A stretch of 64,000 nucleotides of DNA from an uncultured Metabacillus sp. (GCF_947503125.1 NZ_CANNCR010000022.1:1-64000), one strand, 5' to 3'; positions 46,443 to 54,914 are shown, counted from the stretch's first letter. The notes: generated by a model from the letters alone, not told the origin. Program-made: numbers and translations.

Positions 46443-46627
46443 AATAGTTTTGTGCATAAAACCTATTTTAGGTATCAGTGGGTTTTTACTGAACTGTTAA
46501 TAATATGCTTCACATTTCTCGATTTTATGAGTGAAATTTCCTGTAACTAAGAATCTTACGTATTTTCGCTTCAGATGTTCGTCTTTAAACGGTAATAAAT
46601 TCATTGCATAGTAAGGAGAATTTTAGT

Positions 46628-47272
46628 ATGAAAATTAAATGGTTTGGACATTCTACTTTTTTGCTAACTTCTGAAGCGGGGATTAGGGTTCTCATTGATC
46701 CATATTATCGCTTCATTCGCTACCGAATGCCGATAGTTGAATCAGATATAGTTGCCATTACCCATCAACATTTTGATCATAATAAAATTCAAGCTGCAAC
46801 TGGTGATTACTTGCTTGTAAATGAGCCAAAGGAATACATTCGCGATGATGTAAAAATTAGTGGATTTAGGACATTTCACGACAAGATAAATGGTAAGAAG
46901 AGAGGTCCCAATATTTTATATCGTTTGCAAATGAATGGTCTAACCATCTGCCATTGTGGAGATTTAGGCCATCTATTAACTGAAGAACTAGTGAATGAAA
47001 TTGGAAAAGTAGACATTCTTATCATCCCTGTAGGAGGTACATTTACGATTAATGCACGAGAAGCTACTCAAGTAATGCGTCAATTAAATCCTACTTTAAC
47101 TATTCCTATGCACTATAGAACAAAGGCATTGTCGGTTGTTGGCTTGATGTTTTCAAAGGTAGATAAGTTTCTTCAGATATCTGGACAGCGAATAATCGAA
47201 GTGAAGACATTGGAAATTTCCAAAGAAAATCTTTCTGAATATGCCGGTATTGTAACTATGCTGTATGAATGA
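46628..47272 (+). CDS. MBL-fold metal-dependent hydrolase (UlaG-like)
   Basis: A 214-residue metallo-beta-lactamase-fold protein. It begins with IKWFGHSTFLLTSEAGIRVL, has the metal motif THQHFDHNK at residues about 53-61, another ligand region CHCGDLGH, a Lys-Val-Asp site in KVDILIIPVGGTFTI, and the last His in IPMHYRTKA. This is the UlaG/YtkL subgroup, often of unknown substrate. ATG 46628 follows AAGGAGAA. It lies in the accessory stretch between sspP and sspO and has no partner. Confidence 0.85.
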   Translation: MKIKWFGHSTFLLTSEAGIRVLIDPYYRFIRYRMPIVESDIVAITHQHFDHNKIQAATGDYLLVNEPKEYIRDDVKISGFRTFHDKINGKKRGPNILYRLQMNGLTICHCGDLGHLLTEELVNEIGKVDILIIPVGGTFTINAREATQVMRQLNPTLTIPMHYRTKALSVVGLMFSKVDKFLQISGQRIIEVKTLEISKENLSEYAGIVTMLYE

Positions 47273-47467
47273 AGTAAGGATAAGCCTTTTAGTATGTGGT
47301 TACTGAATTTTTCATTGACATTAACGATTTTTAAATGTTTTAATGAAGTTAACAATATATGGAAGGGTGAAAGCGTACATGATTCAATAATCCGAACTTA
47401 GAATAGTCGATATCAAATACTTTCTATGTCCAGTGGATTTATGGTTCCTGTGATATATCGATTATTA
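47273..47467 (+). other. Non-coding segment before the attenuator
   Basis: About 195 bp with no gene. It must contain the promoter of the downstream leader; candidates are A/T-rich and none is convincing. Confidence 0.35.
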
Positions 47468-47594
47468 TTTCTGAGGTAGGATTACGATCATGTACTTTAG
47501 CTTGTGTAAGAAGAAGTCTGTTTAATGGAGTACTTTTTCGATACCAGGTATTTTACATTGACTCCTGCCTCAGAAATGAGTCCAGGAGTTTTTT
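47468..47594 (+). promoter_or_regulatory. Leader-peptide attenuator ahead of the vgb-like gene
   Basis: TTTCTGAGGTAGGA (47468-47481) is complementary, with one wobble, to TCCTGCCTCAGAAA (47563-47576). The second segment is also the 5' part of a terminator: ACTCCTG with CTCA, loop GAAA, TGAG and CAGGAGT, then six T (47561-47594). The two structures exclude each other. A short reading frame with its ribosome site inside the first segment lies between them. This is the layout of ribosome-mediated attenuators of antibiotic-resistance genes. Confidence 0.75.
47490..47525 (+). CDS. Leader peptide of the attenuator (11 aa)
   Basis: ATG 47490 opens an 11-codon frame, MYFSLCKKKSV, ending with TAA at 47523-47525. 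GAGGTAGG lies 10 bases upstream and is part of the antiterminator arm. A ribosome held here by an antibiotic would change which hairpin forms. The three consecutive Lys codons may slow translation. Confidence 0.65.
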   Translation: MYFSLCKKKSV

Positions 47595-47625
47595 GTTTGC
47601 AAAGAGATTTTAGGAGGAGTTAGGC

Positions 47626-48004
47626 ATGAATATAGAAATAAAAGAAATTGCAGTAGAACGTTCTAATTCAGCTCCCTATGGCATTGCAACGGATGATAAG
47701 GGAAATGTGTGGTTTACTCAACATAAAGCCAATAAAATAAGTTGTTTAGATAAATCTGGTCTCATAAGGGAATTTAGCATACCTACACCAGACGCCCAAG
47801 TATTATGCCATAACAACTGGCTTAGATGGTTCATTATGGTTTACTGAGTGGGGAGCAAATCAAATAGGACGTTTCTCCCTTGCTGATAGGCAAATAACCG
47901 AATATAAAATCCCTACCCCACAAGCTGAGCCACATGGTATTACTTGTGATAAAAATGGGAAAGTTTGGTTTGCTTTAGAGTGTAATAAATTAGGTCATAT
48001 ATAA
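47626..48004 (+). pseudogene. vgb: Remnant of a virginiamycin B lyase-like gene
   Basis: ATG 47626, behind TAGGAGGAG, begins a frame resembling the start of streptogramin B lyase: PYGIATDDKGNVWFTQHKAN, KISCLDKSG and EFSIPTPDAQ. After about 60 residues the frame shifts, and a second frame reads AITTGLDGSLWFTEWGANQI, GRFSL, EYKIPTPQAEPHGITCD and KNGKVWFALECNKLGHI. These match the end of the beta-propeller. About four blades of the usual 290-300 residue protein are missing, consistent with recombination between repeated blades. The product is not expected to be active, yet the attenuator and ribosome site look intact. Confidence 0.82.
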
Positions 48005-48029
48005 AAATATTTTTAGTGTCCAAGAAATA

Positions 48030-48079
48030 AAACCATTAGTTTACTGGAGTTTAATTATGTTAACTAATGGTTTCTTTTC
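48030..48079 (+). terminator. Terminator after the vgb remnant
   Basis: AAACCATTAGTT and AACTAATGGTTT form a perfect 12-bp stem followed by CTTTTCTG. Confidence 0.75.
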
Positions 48080-48145
48080 TGTAAATATTTAGTATCATTC
48101 TTATTCATCGGTGAATATTAATTTCCAATTAAGACATACTAACAG

Positions 48146-48384
48146 ATGGTTTTATCCATCTTAACGGGCAGTAATCCCCCTTTAAGATTCAAGTGAAGCT
48201 AAGATTCAAGTGAAGCTAAGAATAAGAAGATAAGAGGGAGATAAATGTCCGTAAGGATCTGACGAAGGACAGGATGTCCAAGGAAGGCGAAGCCACATGA
48301 TGTGGGGCTTTGAGCTTGATAAGTTTTTCTAACCATCAGGAGGGATGAGAAAACCACCATTGATGGAAGTCTCACTTTATACTT
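48146..48384 (+). repeat. Long form of the dispersed repeat (copy C)
   Basis: The left end TTTTATCC-ATCTTAACGGGCAGTAAT and the right end CACCATTGATGGAAGTCTC with ACTTTAT correspond to the two halves of copies A and B. Between them lie about 170 bases with potential structure: AAATGTCCGTAAGGATCTG, GACGAAGGACAGGATGTCC and a hairpin AAGCCACAT/ATGTGGGGCTT. A 17-bp tandem repeat (AAGATTCAAGTGAAGCT twice, 48184-48217) lies near the left end. No protein is encoded. Its right end is 17 bases before the next gene. Confidence 0.65.
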
Positions 48385-48400
48385 GCGATGAAAGGAATGT

Positions 48401-48673
48401 GTGAAGTTTATGCCATATAATAAGGACAAGCAACAAGCTTTTCAAGCTGCGCAGCAAGGGGCAACTGAAGCAATTGATGCGTATCAAAATATTGTCAAAG
48501 AAAGTCCAGATTACGGGAGACAGCTTAAACATTTAACAGAAGAAGTAAATGAAGCCTATCAACAAATTAATAATGCGCTTGAAAATGCATCGGAAACACA
48601 AAGAAAGCGTCTGGAACAATACCAAAACGATCTTGAAAAAATTGTTAATGAATTAAATCTAGACAATATATAA
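48401..48673 (+). CDS. Small helical hypothetical protein (90 aa)
   Basis: A 90-residue protein, probably all helical: QAFQAAQQGATEAIDAYQN, then a long helix LKHLTEEVNEAYQQINNALE and QRKRLEQYQNDLEKIVNEL, suited to a coiled-coil hairpin. It is soluble and Gln-rich, like some small Bacillus spore-associated proteins, but the family is not recognised. The start is GTG 48401 with AAAGGA four bases upstream, or ATG 48410, which gives 87 residues. It is convergent with sspO and followed by a terminator. Confidence 0.65.
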   Translation: MKFMPYNKDKQQAFQAAQQGATEAIDAYQNIVKESPDYGRQLKHLTEEVNEAYQQINNALENASETQRKRLEQYQNDLEKIVNELNLDNI

Positions 48674-48675
48674 GC

Positions 48676-48702
48676 AAAAACGACGGGGGACCGTCGTTTT
48701 TT
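48676..48702 (+). terminator. Terminator between the helical-protein gene and sspO
   Basis: AAAAACGACGG and CCGTCGTTTTTT form a perfect stem that can act for both convergent genes. Confidence 0.85.
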
Positions 48703-48727
48703 GTCAGTAAATTAATAACATTATATT

Positions 48728-48877
48728 CTATTGATTTTTTTTACGCTTTTTATTATTTTGTCTTTGTGCAGCTGTCAGTGGTTCATTTTGGAGTTCTTCA
48801 TTATATCCTGCACCTATTCCTTGTGCACTCGCATCATTCATTCCGACCCGAATGTGATTCGCTTTGCGTTTTGCCAT
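48728..48877 (-). CDS. sspO: Small acid-soluble spore protein O
   Basis: A 49-residue frame from ATG 48877 behind AGGGGGTG, encoding [20 protein letters not shown], then GAGYNEE and the end [16 protein letters not shown]. This matches SspO, a forespore-specific core protein. It is transcribed divergently from acnA, as in B. subtilis. Its operon partner sspP lies 2.5 kb downstream beyond accessory genes. Confidence 0.93.
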   Translation of the reverse strand: MAKRKANHIRVGMNDASAQGIGAGYNEELQNEPLTAAQRQNNKKRKKNQ

Positions 48878-49045
48878 AAGTTCTTCACCCCCTACAAGAA
48901 CTATCATGTCTCAAGAAGTTGAGATCCATTCAGATGCTTGGCATAAAAAGAAAGGGGCCAAAAAATTTAGAAAAAATTTAAAAGATTTCGATGCTATTTA
49001 GTTAAAAATTTGATATAGTAAAAAAGTAAAACTAGTACGCTTTCA

Positions 49046-49060
49046 TAAGAGAAACTTATA
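49046..49060 (+). promoter_or_regulatory. CcpC box of the aconitase gene
   Basis: ATAAGAGAAACTTAT has the ATAA-N7-TTAT form that CcpC binds in the citB promoter of B. subtilis. It lies about 60 bases before the likely transcription start, matching the known -66 position; a half site TTAT follows at 49089. Confidence 0.7.
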
Positions 49061-49067
49061 CATATCA

Positions 49068-49085
49068 ATAACATCATTGTTATTT
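49068..49085 (+). promoter_or_regulatory. Second inverted repeat in the aconitase promoter
   Basis: AATAACA-TCAT-TGTTATT is a perfect 7-4-7 inverted repeat, 8 bases after the CcpC box and overlapping a possible -35 (TTGTTA, 49079). It may be a further regulator site. Confidence 0.5.
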
Positions 49086-49192
49086 ACTTATGTTACTAGT
49101 TGTATTAAGATTGAATTGTGTGAAATTTAAAAAATGGGGTACCATCCTTCGACAAGAGTCGATCTTGATCTTACTAAGGGGGAGAAAGCAAA

Positions 49193-51919
49193 ATGACTAA
49201 TCAAGTTACTACTAAACAAGATGCTTTCCAAGCACGTAAAAGCTTTACGGTTAATGGAAAGACGTACAACTACTATTCCTTACAAGCATTAGAAGATGCA
49301 GGAATTGGTAATGTTTCGCGCTTACCATATTCAGTAAAGGTTCTTTTGGAATCTGTTTTACGTCAAGTAGACGGCAGAGTTATTACAAAAGAACATGTTG
49401 AAAATTTAGCGAAGTGGGGAACTGCTGAGCAAAAGGATATCGATGTTCCATTTAAACCATCTCGCGTTATTCTGCAAGACTTCACAGGTGTACCTGCTGT
49501 CGTTGACTTAGCATCACTTCGTAAGGCAATGGCTGACATGGGTGGAGATCCTGATAAAATCAATCCTGAGATTCCAGTTGACCTTGTAGTTGACCACTCT
49601 GTACAGGTTGACAAAGCAGGAACTCCTGATGCGTTACAGTTTAACATGGATCTTGAATTTGAACGTAATAGCGAGCGTTATAAATTCCTAAGCTGGGCAC
49701 AAAAATCATTTGATAACTATCGTGCTGTTCCACCAGCAACAGGAATTGTTCACCAAGTAAACTTAGAGTATTTAGCAAGTGTTGTTCATGCTGTAGAAAA
49801 TGAAAACGGTGAATTTGAAACATTCCCAGATTCATTAGTAGGTACTGACTCACATACAACCATGATCAACGGTATCGGTGTTCTTGGTTGGGGTGTCGGC
49901 GGTATCGAGGCAGAAGCAGGTATGCTAGGACAGCCTTCATACTTCCCAGTGCCAGAAGTAATTGGTGTTAAATTAACTGGTGAGCTGCCAAATGGTACAA
50001 CGGCTACAGACTTAGCGTTAAAAGTAACACAAGTATTACGTCAGCAAGGTGTTGTTGGCAAATTTGTTGAGTTCTTTGGTCCTGGTGTAGCACAGCTGCC
50101 ACTTGCCGACCGTGCAACAATTGCAAACATGGCACCTGAATATGGTGCAACTTGCGGTTTCTTCCCGGTTGATGAAGAAGCACTTAATTATATGCGTTTA
50201 ACTGGCCGCGATGAAGAGCATATCCAAGTAGTTGGAGAGTATTGCAAAGCGAACGGTTTATTCTTTACGCCTGAAAACGAAGATCCGACATTCACAAAGG
50301 TTGTAGAAATTGACCTTTCTGAAATCGAAGCAAACCTTTCTGGTCCTAAACGTCCACAGGATTTAATTCCTCTTTCAATGATGAAGGATAAATTCCATGA
50401 GCATTTAGCAGCACCAGCTGGTAACCAAGGCTTTGGTTTAGAACCTACTGAAATCAATAAAGAAATCACTGTGAAATTTAAAAACGGTGAAGAAACAAAA
50501 ATGAAAACAGGTGCAATTGCAATCGCTGCGATTACAAGCTGTACAAATACATCTAATCCTTACGTATTAGTAGCTGCAGGTCTTGTTGCGAAAAAAGCTG
50601 TTGAATTAGGACTTGAAGTCCCTAAATATGTAAAAACATCATTAGCACCTGGTTCAAAAGTTGTAACAGGATACCTAGAAAACTCTGGTCTTCTTCCACA
50701 TTTAGAAAAGCTAGGCTTTAACCTTGTCGGATATGGTTGTACAACATGTATCGGTAACTCTGGTCCGCTTGCTGAAGAAATCGAAGAAGCTGTTGCTGCG
50801 AACGATTTATTAGTAACATCCGTTTTATCTGGTAACCGTAACTTTGAAGGACGTATTCACCCGCTAGTTAAAGGTAACTACCTTGCATCACCACCATTAG
50901 TTGTGGCTTACGCCTTAGCTGGAACAGTAGATATCGATCTTCAAAATGATTCATTAGGTCAAGATAAAAACGGAAATGATGTATTCTTTAAAGACATCTG
51001 GCCAGGAACAGACGAAATTAACGAAGTTGTTAATCAAACTGTTACACCAGAGTTATTCAGAAAAGAATATGAGCAAGTATTTGATGATAATGCTCGTTGG
51101 AATGAAATTGAAACAACAGATGAGGCGTTATATGTTTGGGATGAAAAATCGACTTACATTCAAAACCCTCCATTCTTTGAAGGTTTAACTGCTGAACCTG
51201 GTAAAGTTGAAGCGTTAAAAGACCTTCGTGTTGTTGCTAAATTCGGTGATTCCGTAACAACTGACCATATTTCACCTGCTGGTTCAATTGGTAAAGATAC
51301 ACCTGCAGGCCGTTACCTGCAAGAAAATGGTGTAACACCAAGAGAATTTAACTCTTACGGTTCTCGTCGTGGTAACCATGAAGTGATGATGAGAGGTACA
51401 TTCGCTAATATCCGTATCAAAAACCAAATTGCACCTGGAACAGAAGGCGGCTACACAACTTACTGGCCAACCGGTGAAGTAAAATCAATCTATGATGCAT
51501 GCATGGATTATAAGCAAGATGGTACAGGATTGGTTGTATTAGCTGGTAAAGATTACGGTATGGGAAGCTCTCGTGACTGGGCAGCTAAAGGAACAAACCT
51601 TCTTGGCATCAAAACAGTTATCGCTGAAAGCTTCGAGCGTATTCACCGCAGTAACTTAGTACTAATGGGTGTTCTTCCACTTCAATTTAAAGATGGAGAA
51701 AACGCAGAAGTGCTAGGATTAACTGGAAAAGAAACCATTGAAGTTGCTATTGACGAAACAGTTAAACCACGTGACTTCGTGAAAGTGACAGCTACAGATG
51801 AAGCTGGAAACAAAAAAGAATTTGAAGTATTAGTTCGTTTCGACAGTGAAGTTGAAATTGATTACTACCGTCATGGCGGAATTCTTCAAATGGTATTACG
51901 TGATAAATTACAAGCGTAA
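49193..51919 (+). CDS. acnA: Aconitate hydratase
   Basis: A 908-residue aconitase A (CitB), interconverting citrate and isocitrate in the TCA cycle; iron-free protein acts as an RNA-binding regulator in B. subtilis. The [4Fe-4S] ligands are Cys in [10 protein letters not shown] and the pair in [12 protein letters not shown]. Other conserved parts are [20 protein letters not shown], the swivel-domain [15 protein letters not shown], and [22 protein letters not shown] precedes ATG 49193. CcpC-like and second inverted repeats lie in the promoter and a perfect terminator follows. Confidence 0.97.
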   Translation: MTNQVTTKQDAFQARKSFTVNGKTYNYYSLQALEDAGIGNVSRLPYSVKVLLESVLRQVDGRVITKEHVENLAKWGTAEQKDIDVPFKPSRVILQDFTGVPAVVDLASLRKAMADMGGDPDKINPEIPVDLVVDHSVQVDKAGTPDALQFNMDLEFERNSERYKFLSWAQKSFDNYRAVPPATGIVHQVNLEYLASVVHAVENENGEFETFPDSLVGTDSHTTMINGIGVLGWGVGGIEAEAGMLGQPSYFPVPEVIGVKLTGELPNGTTATDLALKVTQVLRQQGVVGKFVEFFGPGVAQLPLADRATIANMAPEYGATCGFFPVDEEALNYMRLTGRDEEHIQVVGEYCKANGLFFTPENEDPTFTKVVEIDLSEIEANLSGPKRPQDLIPLSMMKDKFHEHLAAPAGNQGFGLEPTEINKEITVKFKNGEETKMKTGAIAIAAITSCTNTSNPYVLVAAGLVAKKAVELGLEVPKYVKTSLAPGSKVVTGYLENSGLLPHLEKLGFNLVGYGCTTCIGNSGPLAEEIEEAVAANDLLVTSVLSGNRNFEGRIHPLVKGNYLASPPLVVAYALAGTVDIDLQNDSLGQDKNGNDVFFKDIWPGTDEINEVVNQTVTPELFRKEYEQVFDDNARWNEIETTDEALYVWDEKSTYIQNPPFFEGLTAEPGKVEALKDLRVVAKFGDSVTTDHISPAGSIGKDTPAGRYLQENGVTPREFNSYGSRRGNHEVMMRGTFANIRIKNQIAPGTEGGYTTYWPTGEVKSIYDACMDYKQDGTGLVVLAGKDYGMGSSRDWAAKGTNLLGIKTVIAESFERIHRSNLVLMGVLPLQFKDGENAEVLGLTGKETIEVAIDETVKPRDFVKVTATDEAGNKKEFEVLVRFDSEVEIDYYRHGGILQMVLRDKLQA

Positions 51920-51925
51920 CATTGT

Positions 51926-51953
51926 AAAAAGGAACGGGATCCCGTTCCTTTTT
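51926..51953 (+). terminator. Terminator of acnA
   Basis: AAAAAGGAACGG-GATC-CCGTTCCTTTTT is a perfect palindrome with a T run. Confidence 0.9.
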
Positions 51954-52063
51954 GTATTGAAAACTTTTGTGTCTAATCCGCAAACAAAAAGCATCATGCA
52001 TTGTTCTTTCTAAATTTCCATGCTTTAATAGAGAAAGGGATGATTTTAAGGAGATTAAGCAAC

Positions 52064-52177
52064 ATGTTTGACGCTTTTCAAATAGGACCGTTTACGGTTC
52101 AGTATTTTTATACCATTGTCCTATTCACATTTTTAACTACATATTATCTGATAGACGTGTTATTGAAGAATCCATGA
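52064..52177 (+). CDS. N-terminal part of a split membrane protein (37 aa)
   Basis: ATG 52064 behind AAGGAG opens a 37-residue frame, MFDAFQIGPFTVQYFYTIVL, then FTFLTTYYL and a stop at 52175-52177. FQIGPFTV followed by a membrane helix resembles the start of small membrane proteins encoded before TlpA-type thioredoxins. Its stop overlaps the ATG of the next frame (ATGA). If one base were restored near 52150, the frame would continue through RRVIEESMTKQL into the downstream protein. It is either a frameshifted gene or two coupled genes. Confidence 0.5.
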   Translation: MFDAFQIGPFTVQYFYTIVLFTFLTTYYLIDVLLKNP

Positions 52178-52473
52178 CAAAACAGTTGATTAAAAAGCAT
52201 TATTGGACGGTTGTTTTGATCTTATTTTTTTCATATAAATTTAGCATTGTTTTGTTTCGGCCTGAGCTCCTGTTGACAAATCAATGGATATACTTTACTG
52301 GTGGTAAAAAAGGGATTTATTTAGGGGTTGTCATTAGTATCGTATATTTAGCAGTGGCAGTAAAAAAGGAACATCTTTCGATAAAAAAGTTTAGTATCTC
52401 GATTCTCATTGTAATAATTAGCTATATTTTACTATATCATCTAATAAAAATTGTAGTATTGTCATTTGTTTAG
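52174..52473 (+). CDS. Membrane protein upstream of yneN (99 aa), possibly the C-terminal part of a split gene
   Basis: A 99-residue protein with three hydrophobic segments (residues about 10-27, 45-63, 74-97). The ATG at 52174 has no separate ribosome site; it overlaps the preceding stop codon, which suggests translational coupling or a frameshift within one gene. Segments such as FFSYKFSIVLFRPELLL and YFTGGKKGIYLG lie where I would expect a redox-partner membrane protein of the LGT-like type. The family is uncertain. The thioredoxin-like yneN follows 17 bases later. Confidence 0.55.
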   Translation: MTKQLIKKHYWTVVLILFFSYKFSIVLFRPELLLTNQWIYFTGGKKGIYLGVVISIVYLAVAVKKEHLSIKKFSISILIVIISYILLYHLIKIVVLSFV

Positions 52474-52490
52474 GAGGTCTTGTCTTACAT

Positions 52491-53000
52491 ATGAAGAAAA
52501 TATTAGCTATTTCGATCTTAGTATTTCTTGTTGGATATGCGATTTATTATGCTATAAATCCAAGCAATGTGAAGGTCGGTGTGACAGAAGGCAATGCTGC
52601 ACCAGATTTTGAATTAACAACACTGGATGGAGAAAAAGTGAGTTTGTCCAGTCTGCAGGGGAAAAAGGTCATCCTTAATTTTTGGGCAACATGGTGTCCA
52701 CCATGCCGCTCTGAAATGCCCGATATGGAGAAGATTCACAATGAATTTAATGAAGATGTTGTTATTGCAGCGGTCAACCTGACAAGTTCCGAAAAAAACG
52801 TCGAAACGGTTGAAAGTTTTGTAAAAGAATTGAATTTATCATTCCCTGTATTATTGGATAAAAAAGGGGAAATTAATAAGCAATTTGAAGTGTTATCATA
52901 CCCTACTTCTTATATAATAGATGAAAAGGGAGTCATTACATCAAAATTTGTAGGTGCTATGACCTATGATCAAATGAAAGACCTGCTTGATCTAGAGTGA
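52491..53000 (+). CDS. yneN: TlpA/ResA-like membrane-anchored thioredoxin (YneN)
   Basis: A 169-residue thiol-disulfide protein. An N-terminal membrane anchor (residues about 4-22) places the thioredoxin domain outside the membrane. The active site is Cys69-Pro-Pro-Cys72 in FWATWCPPCRSEMPD, and the cis-Pro region is VLSYPTSYIID. It resembles ResA/StoA proteins, which reduce disulfides in cytochrome c or spore-wall proteins. In B. subtilis yneN occupies the same position after citB. TAGGAGG lies upstream, and a terminator follows. Confidence 0.9.
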   Translation: MKKILAISILVFLVGYAIYYAINPSNVKVGVTEGNAAPDFELTTLDGEKVSLSSLQGKKVILNFWATWCPPCRSEMPDMEKIHNEFNEDVVIAAVNLTSSEKNVETVESFVKELNLSFPVLLDKKGEINKQFEVLSYPTSYIIDEKGVITSKFVGAMTYDQMKDLLDLE

Positions 53001-53002
53001 AG

Positions 53003-53032
53003 ACTTAAGGCCAAATGTCTTAAGTTTTTTTT
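53003..53032 (+). terminator. Terminator of yneN
   Basis: ACTTAAG and CTTAAGT pair around a 9-base loop and precede eight T. Confidence 0.75.
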
Positions 53033-53089
53033 ATTCAAACCAGAATTATATATTTCTTAACATAGCTTGCGTTTCTGAATCTAGGTTCA

Positions 53090-53207
53090 GGCGCCATCGG
53101 ATCTAGGGTCTAGTCAAACAGGAATTGAAGGTAAAGAACACCTTCTATTCCTGTTCGCCTTATGCTTGTCGCCGAATGCTTAGCGCCTTGCGCTTTTTTT
53201 ATTTAAA
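53090..53207. repeat. Hairpin-containing interspersed element
   Basis: AACAGGAATTGAAGGT and ACCTTCTATTCCTGTT (53118-53158) form a long stem. Flanks contain GGCGCC on the left and TTAGCGCCTTGCGC on the right. The GC-rich ends in A/T-rich surroundings resemble dispersed Bacillus repeats. No coding capacity. Confidence 0.5.
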
Positions 53208-53269
53208 TAATGTACTAAATTTTTTGAAAATTGGGCATCCTTTTATTAACATAAGCGGAGGTGAGATTA

Positions 53270-53401
53270 ATGAGAAAAAATAAAAAAAGAACATTTGAGG
53301 AGTTAGTTTTAGAAAATAAGCAACAGCTTCTAAAAGATCAGGAGGCTCTCGCTAGAATCGAGGAACGGTGGGAGCAAAAGATGCTTAGGAAATTAGATTA
53401 A
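53270..53401 (+). CDS. FbpB-family small basic protein (43 aa)
   Basis: ATG 53270 behind GCGGAGGTGAG opens a 43-residue frame: MRKNKKRTFEELVLENKQQL, then a helix with LARIEERWEQKML. The N-terminal basic patch, FEELV and a single charged helix fit the FbpB family of Fur-regulated small proteins, which help small RNA action during iron limitation. I see no clear Fur box upstream. It lies between yneN and sspN. Confidence 0.65.
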   Translation: MRKNKKRTFEELVLENKQQLLKDQEALARIEERWEQKMLRKLD

Positions 53402-53465
53402 CAAGCTTTACTAGTCATTTATCGCCTTTTTTATGGGCATTCTATCCGTTGAGGAGGCGATAGTG

Positions 53466-53609
53466 ATGACAAACCAAAATGATACACAAAGTCATTTTAA
53501 TCCTAACCATATCGGAACAAAACCGCGTGGATTTGGTGGTAATAAAGGCAAAAAAATGCAAGATACTTCTGGAAAACATGCACAAGTTATCCAAACTAAA
53601 GGTGAGTAA
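53466..53609 (+). CDS. sspN: Small acid-soluble spore protein N
   Basis: A 47-residue frame from ATG 53466 behind GAGGAGGCG. It contains HIGTKPRGFGGNKGKKMQ, then DTSGKHAQVIQTKGE at the end, the SspN pattern. In B. subtilis sspN and tlp form a forespore operon, and tlp follows here after about 95 bases. Confidence 0.9.
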   Translation: MTNQNDTQSHFNPNHIGTKPRGFGGNKGKKMQDTSGKHAQVIQTKGE

Positions 53610-53705
53610 CTCTTATCTTTCGCAAAAATTGTGTTTAAAAATCCCTTCAATATAGCAGACTAAAATTGTTATTTCATAAGCTAACACGAAAGGAAGGATT
53701 TTAAA

Positions 53706-53954
53706 ATGGCAAACCAAAACCGTCCAAATCCAGACGATCGCTCAGACAACGTAGAAAAATTACAAAGCATGGTTCAAAACACAATTGAAAACATTGAAGA
53801 AGCACAAGATACTCTGCAATTTGCTTCACCTGAAGAACGGGAAAGAATTGAAGCGAAAAACGCTCGTCGTGAAGAAAGCATTCATGCATTGCGTGAAGAA
53901 ATTAAGGATGAAGCACAAGCGCGTGAAAAAGGATATCGCAATGATCAACAATAA
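53706..53954 (+). CDS. tlp: Small acid-soluble spore protein Tlp
   Basis: An 82-residue highly charged, mostly helical protein beginning [20 protein letters not shown] and continuing through [10 protein letters not shown] and [20 protein letters not shown]. This is the Tlp spore-core family (named thioredoxin-like, though without a CxxC site). GAAAGGAAGG precedes the start. It is expected to be expressed in the forespore with sspN. Confidence 0.92.
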   Translation: MANQNRPNPDDRSDNVEKLQSMVQNTIENIEEAQDTLQFASPEERERIEAKNARREESIHALREEIKDEAQAREKGYRNDQQ

Positions 53955-53981
53955 ATCAGGCTTTTGCCTGGTTTATTTTTT
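53953..53981 (+). terminator. Terminator of tlp
   Basis: AAATCAGGC and GCCTGGTTT pair around TTTT and precede ATTTTTTT. Confidence 0.8.
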
Positions 53982-54128
53982 TCTAAAATGCAAAGTAAGA
54001 TTGGCTAATATTACATCAATTTGTGCCATAAGTCTTTTTCATTCAGGCATTTCGCTTTCTATGATATGATTGATAGATAGATGAAAATTGCTTTACATAG
54101 CTATTAAGGGCAGCAAGGAGAGAATGAC

Positions 54129-54545
54129 ATGCTTGTATCAAAAAAAGAAATCGAAATTAGGTATGCTGAAACAGATCAAATGGGTGTGGTTTATCATGCC
54201 AATTATTTAATTTGGATGGAAGTAGGCAGGACAAAATTAATTCAAGATCTTGGGTTTTCTTATGCTGAGATGGAGAAGGATGGAATTATTTCTCCCGTCA
54301 TCGATATCGAAATTTCTTATAAAAAACCAATGCGTTATGGAGAAACAGCGATGATTCATACATGGATAGAAGAATACAACGGGATGAAGAGTGTCTATGG
54401 CTATGAAATTTATACACCATCAGGAGAATTGGCTGTACAAGCTAAATCAAGCCATGTATGTGTTCATAAAGATACGTTTCGACCAGTGAAGTTTCGTAAG
54501 CTCTATCCTGAATGGCATGAAGCATATGAAAAGGCGAAGAAATAA
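54129..54545 (+). CDS. yneP: YneP/YbgC-type acyl-CoA thioesterase
   Basis: A 138-residue 4-hydroxybenzoyl-CoA-thioesterase-type hotdog enzyme. The active-site segment is RYAETDQMGVVYHANYLIWM at residues about 9-28, with the catalytic Asp in TDQMG and His in YHANY, followed by YKKPMRYGETAMIHTWIEE. It should hydrolyse a short acyl-CoA. GCAAGGAGAG precedes the start. Its stop overlaps the start of yneQ (TAATG), so the two are co-translated. Confidence 0.9.
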   Translation: MLVSKKEIEIRYAETDQMGVVYHANYLIWMEVGRTKLIQDLGFSYAEMEKDGIISPVIDIEISYKKPMRYGETAMIHTWIEEYNGMKSVYGYEIYTPSGELAVQAKSSHVCVHKDTFRPVKFRKLYPEWHEAYEKAKK

Positions 54546-54856
54546 TGGCTTTTGGAATCTCACGAAAAGAATTAGTCAAATGGAAGGATGAAGTTTCACG
54601 TGGTGAAATTTCTTTTTTAACTCATTTTTGGCTGGATGATCGGTTTCCGAATTTACATTGTGTCACAAAAGCTGGTTGCAGTGATATTGAAAAATTAGCA
54701 ACCTGGGGTGCACAATTCGGGCTAAAAAAGGAATGGATTCACTACAATGATCACTACCCGCATTTTGATTTGTTAGGTGAAACCCAGCTGCATATTTTAA
54801 AACACTATGGGCTGGAAGATCATATTCAACGTTTTAAATTACAAAATAAAAATTAG
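54545..54856 (+). CDS. yneQ: YneQ-like conserved hypothetical protein
   Basis: A 103-residue soluble protein with many Trp and His residues: KELVKWKDEVSRGEISFLTH, then FWLDDRFPNLHCVTKAGC, and KEWIHYNDHYPHFDLLG. No known domain is evident. Position after yneP and before yneR matches the B. subtilis order. Its ATG overlaps the yneP stop. Confidence 0.82.
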   Translation: MAFGISRKELVKWKDEVSRGEISFLTHFWLDDRFPNLHCVTKAGCSDIEKLATWGAQFGLKKEWIHYNDHYPHFDLLGETQLHILKHYGLEDHIQRFKLQNKN

Positions 54857-54859
54857 CGA

Positions 54860-54903
54860 AAGGTCAAAAGCTTACACGAATAGCGGCTTTTGACCTTATT
54901 TTT
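54860..54903. terminator. Bidirectional terminator between yneQ and yneR
   Basis: AAGGTCAAAAGC and GCTTTTGACCTT form a perfect stem with T runs on both sides. Confidence 0.88.
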
Positions 54904-54914
54904 ATCCAATAACA

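Noticed and set aside
48241-48384. Group I intron or IStron remnant in the 48146-48384 element
   Set aside because: I looked for conserved intron core words and a transposase/TnpB frame and found none.
53090-53207. tRNA-like or small RNA gene from the strong hairpin
   Set aside because: The structure is one long stem with GC-rich flanks like dispersed repeats; no promoter, cloverleaf or CCA-like end is visible.
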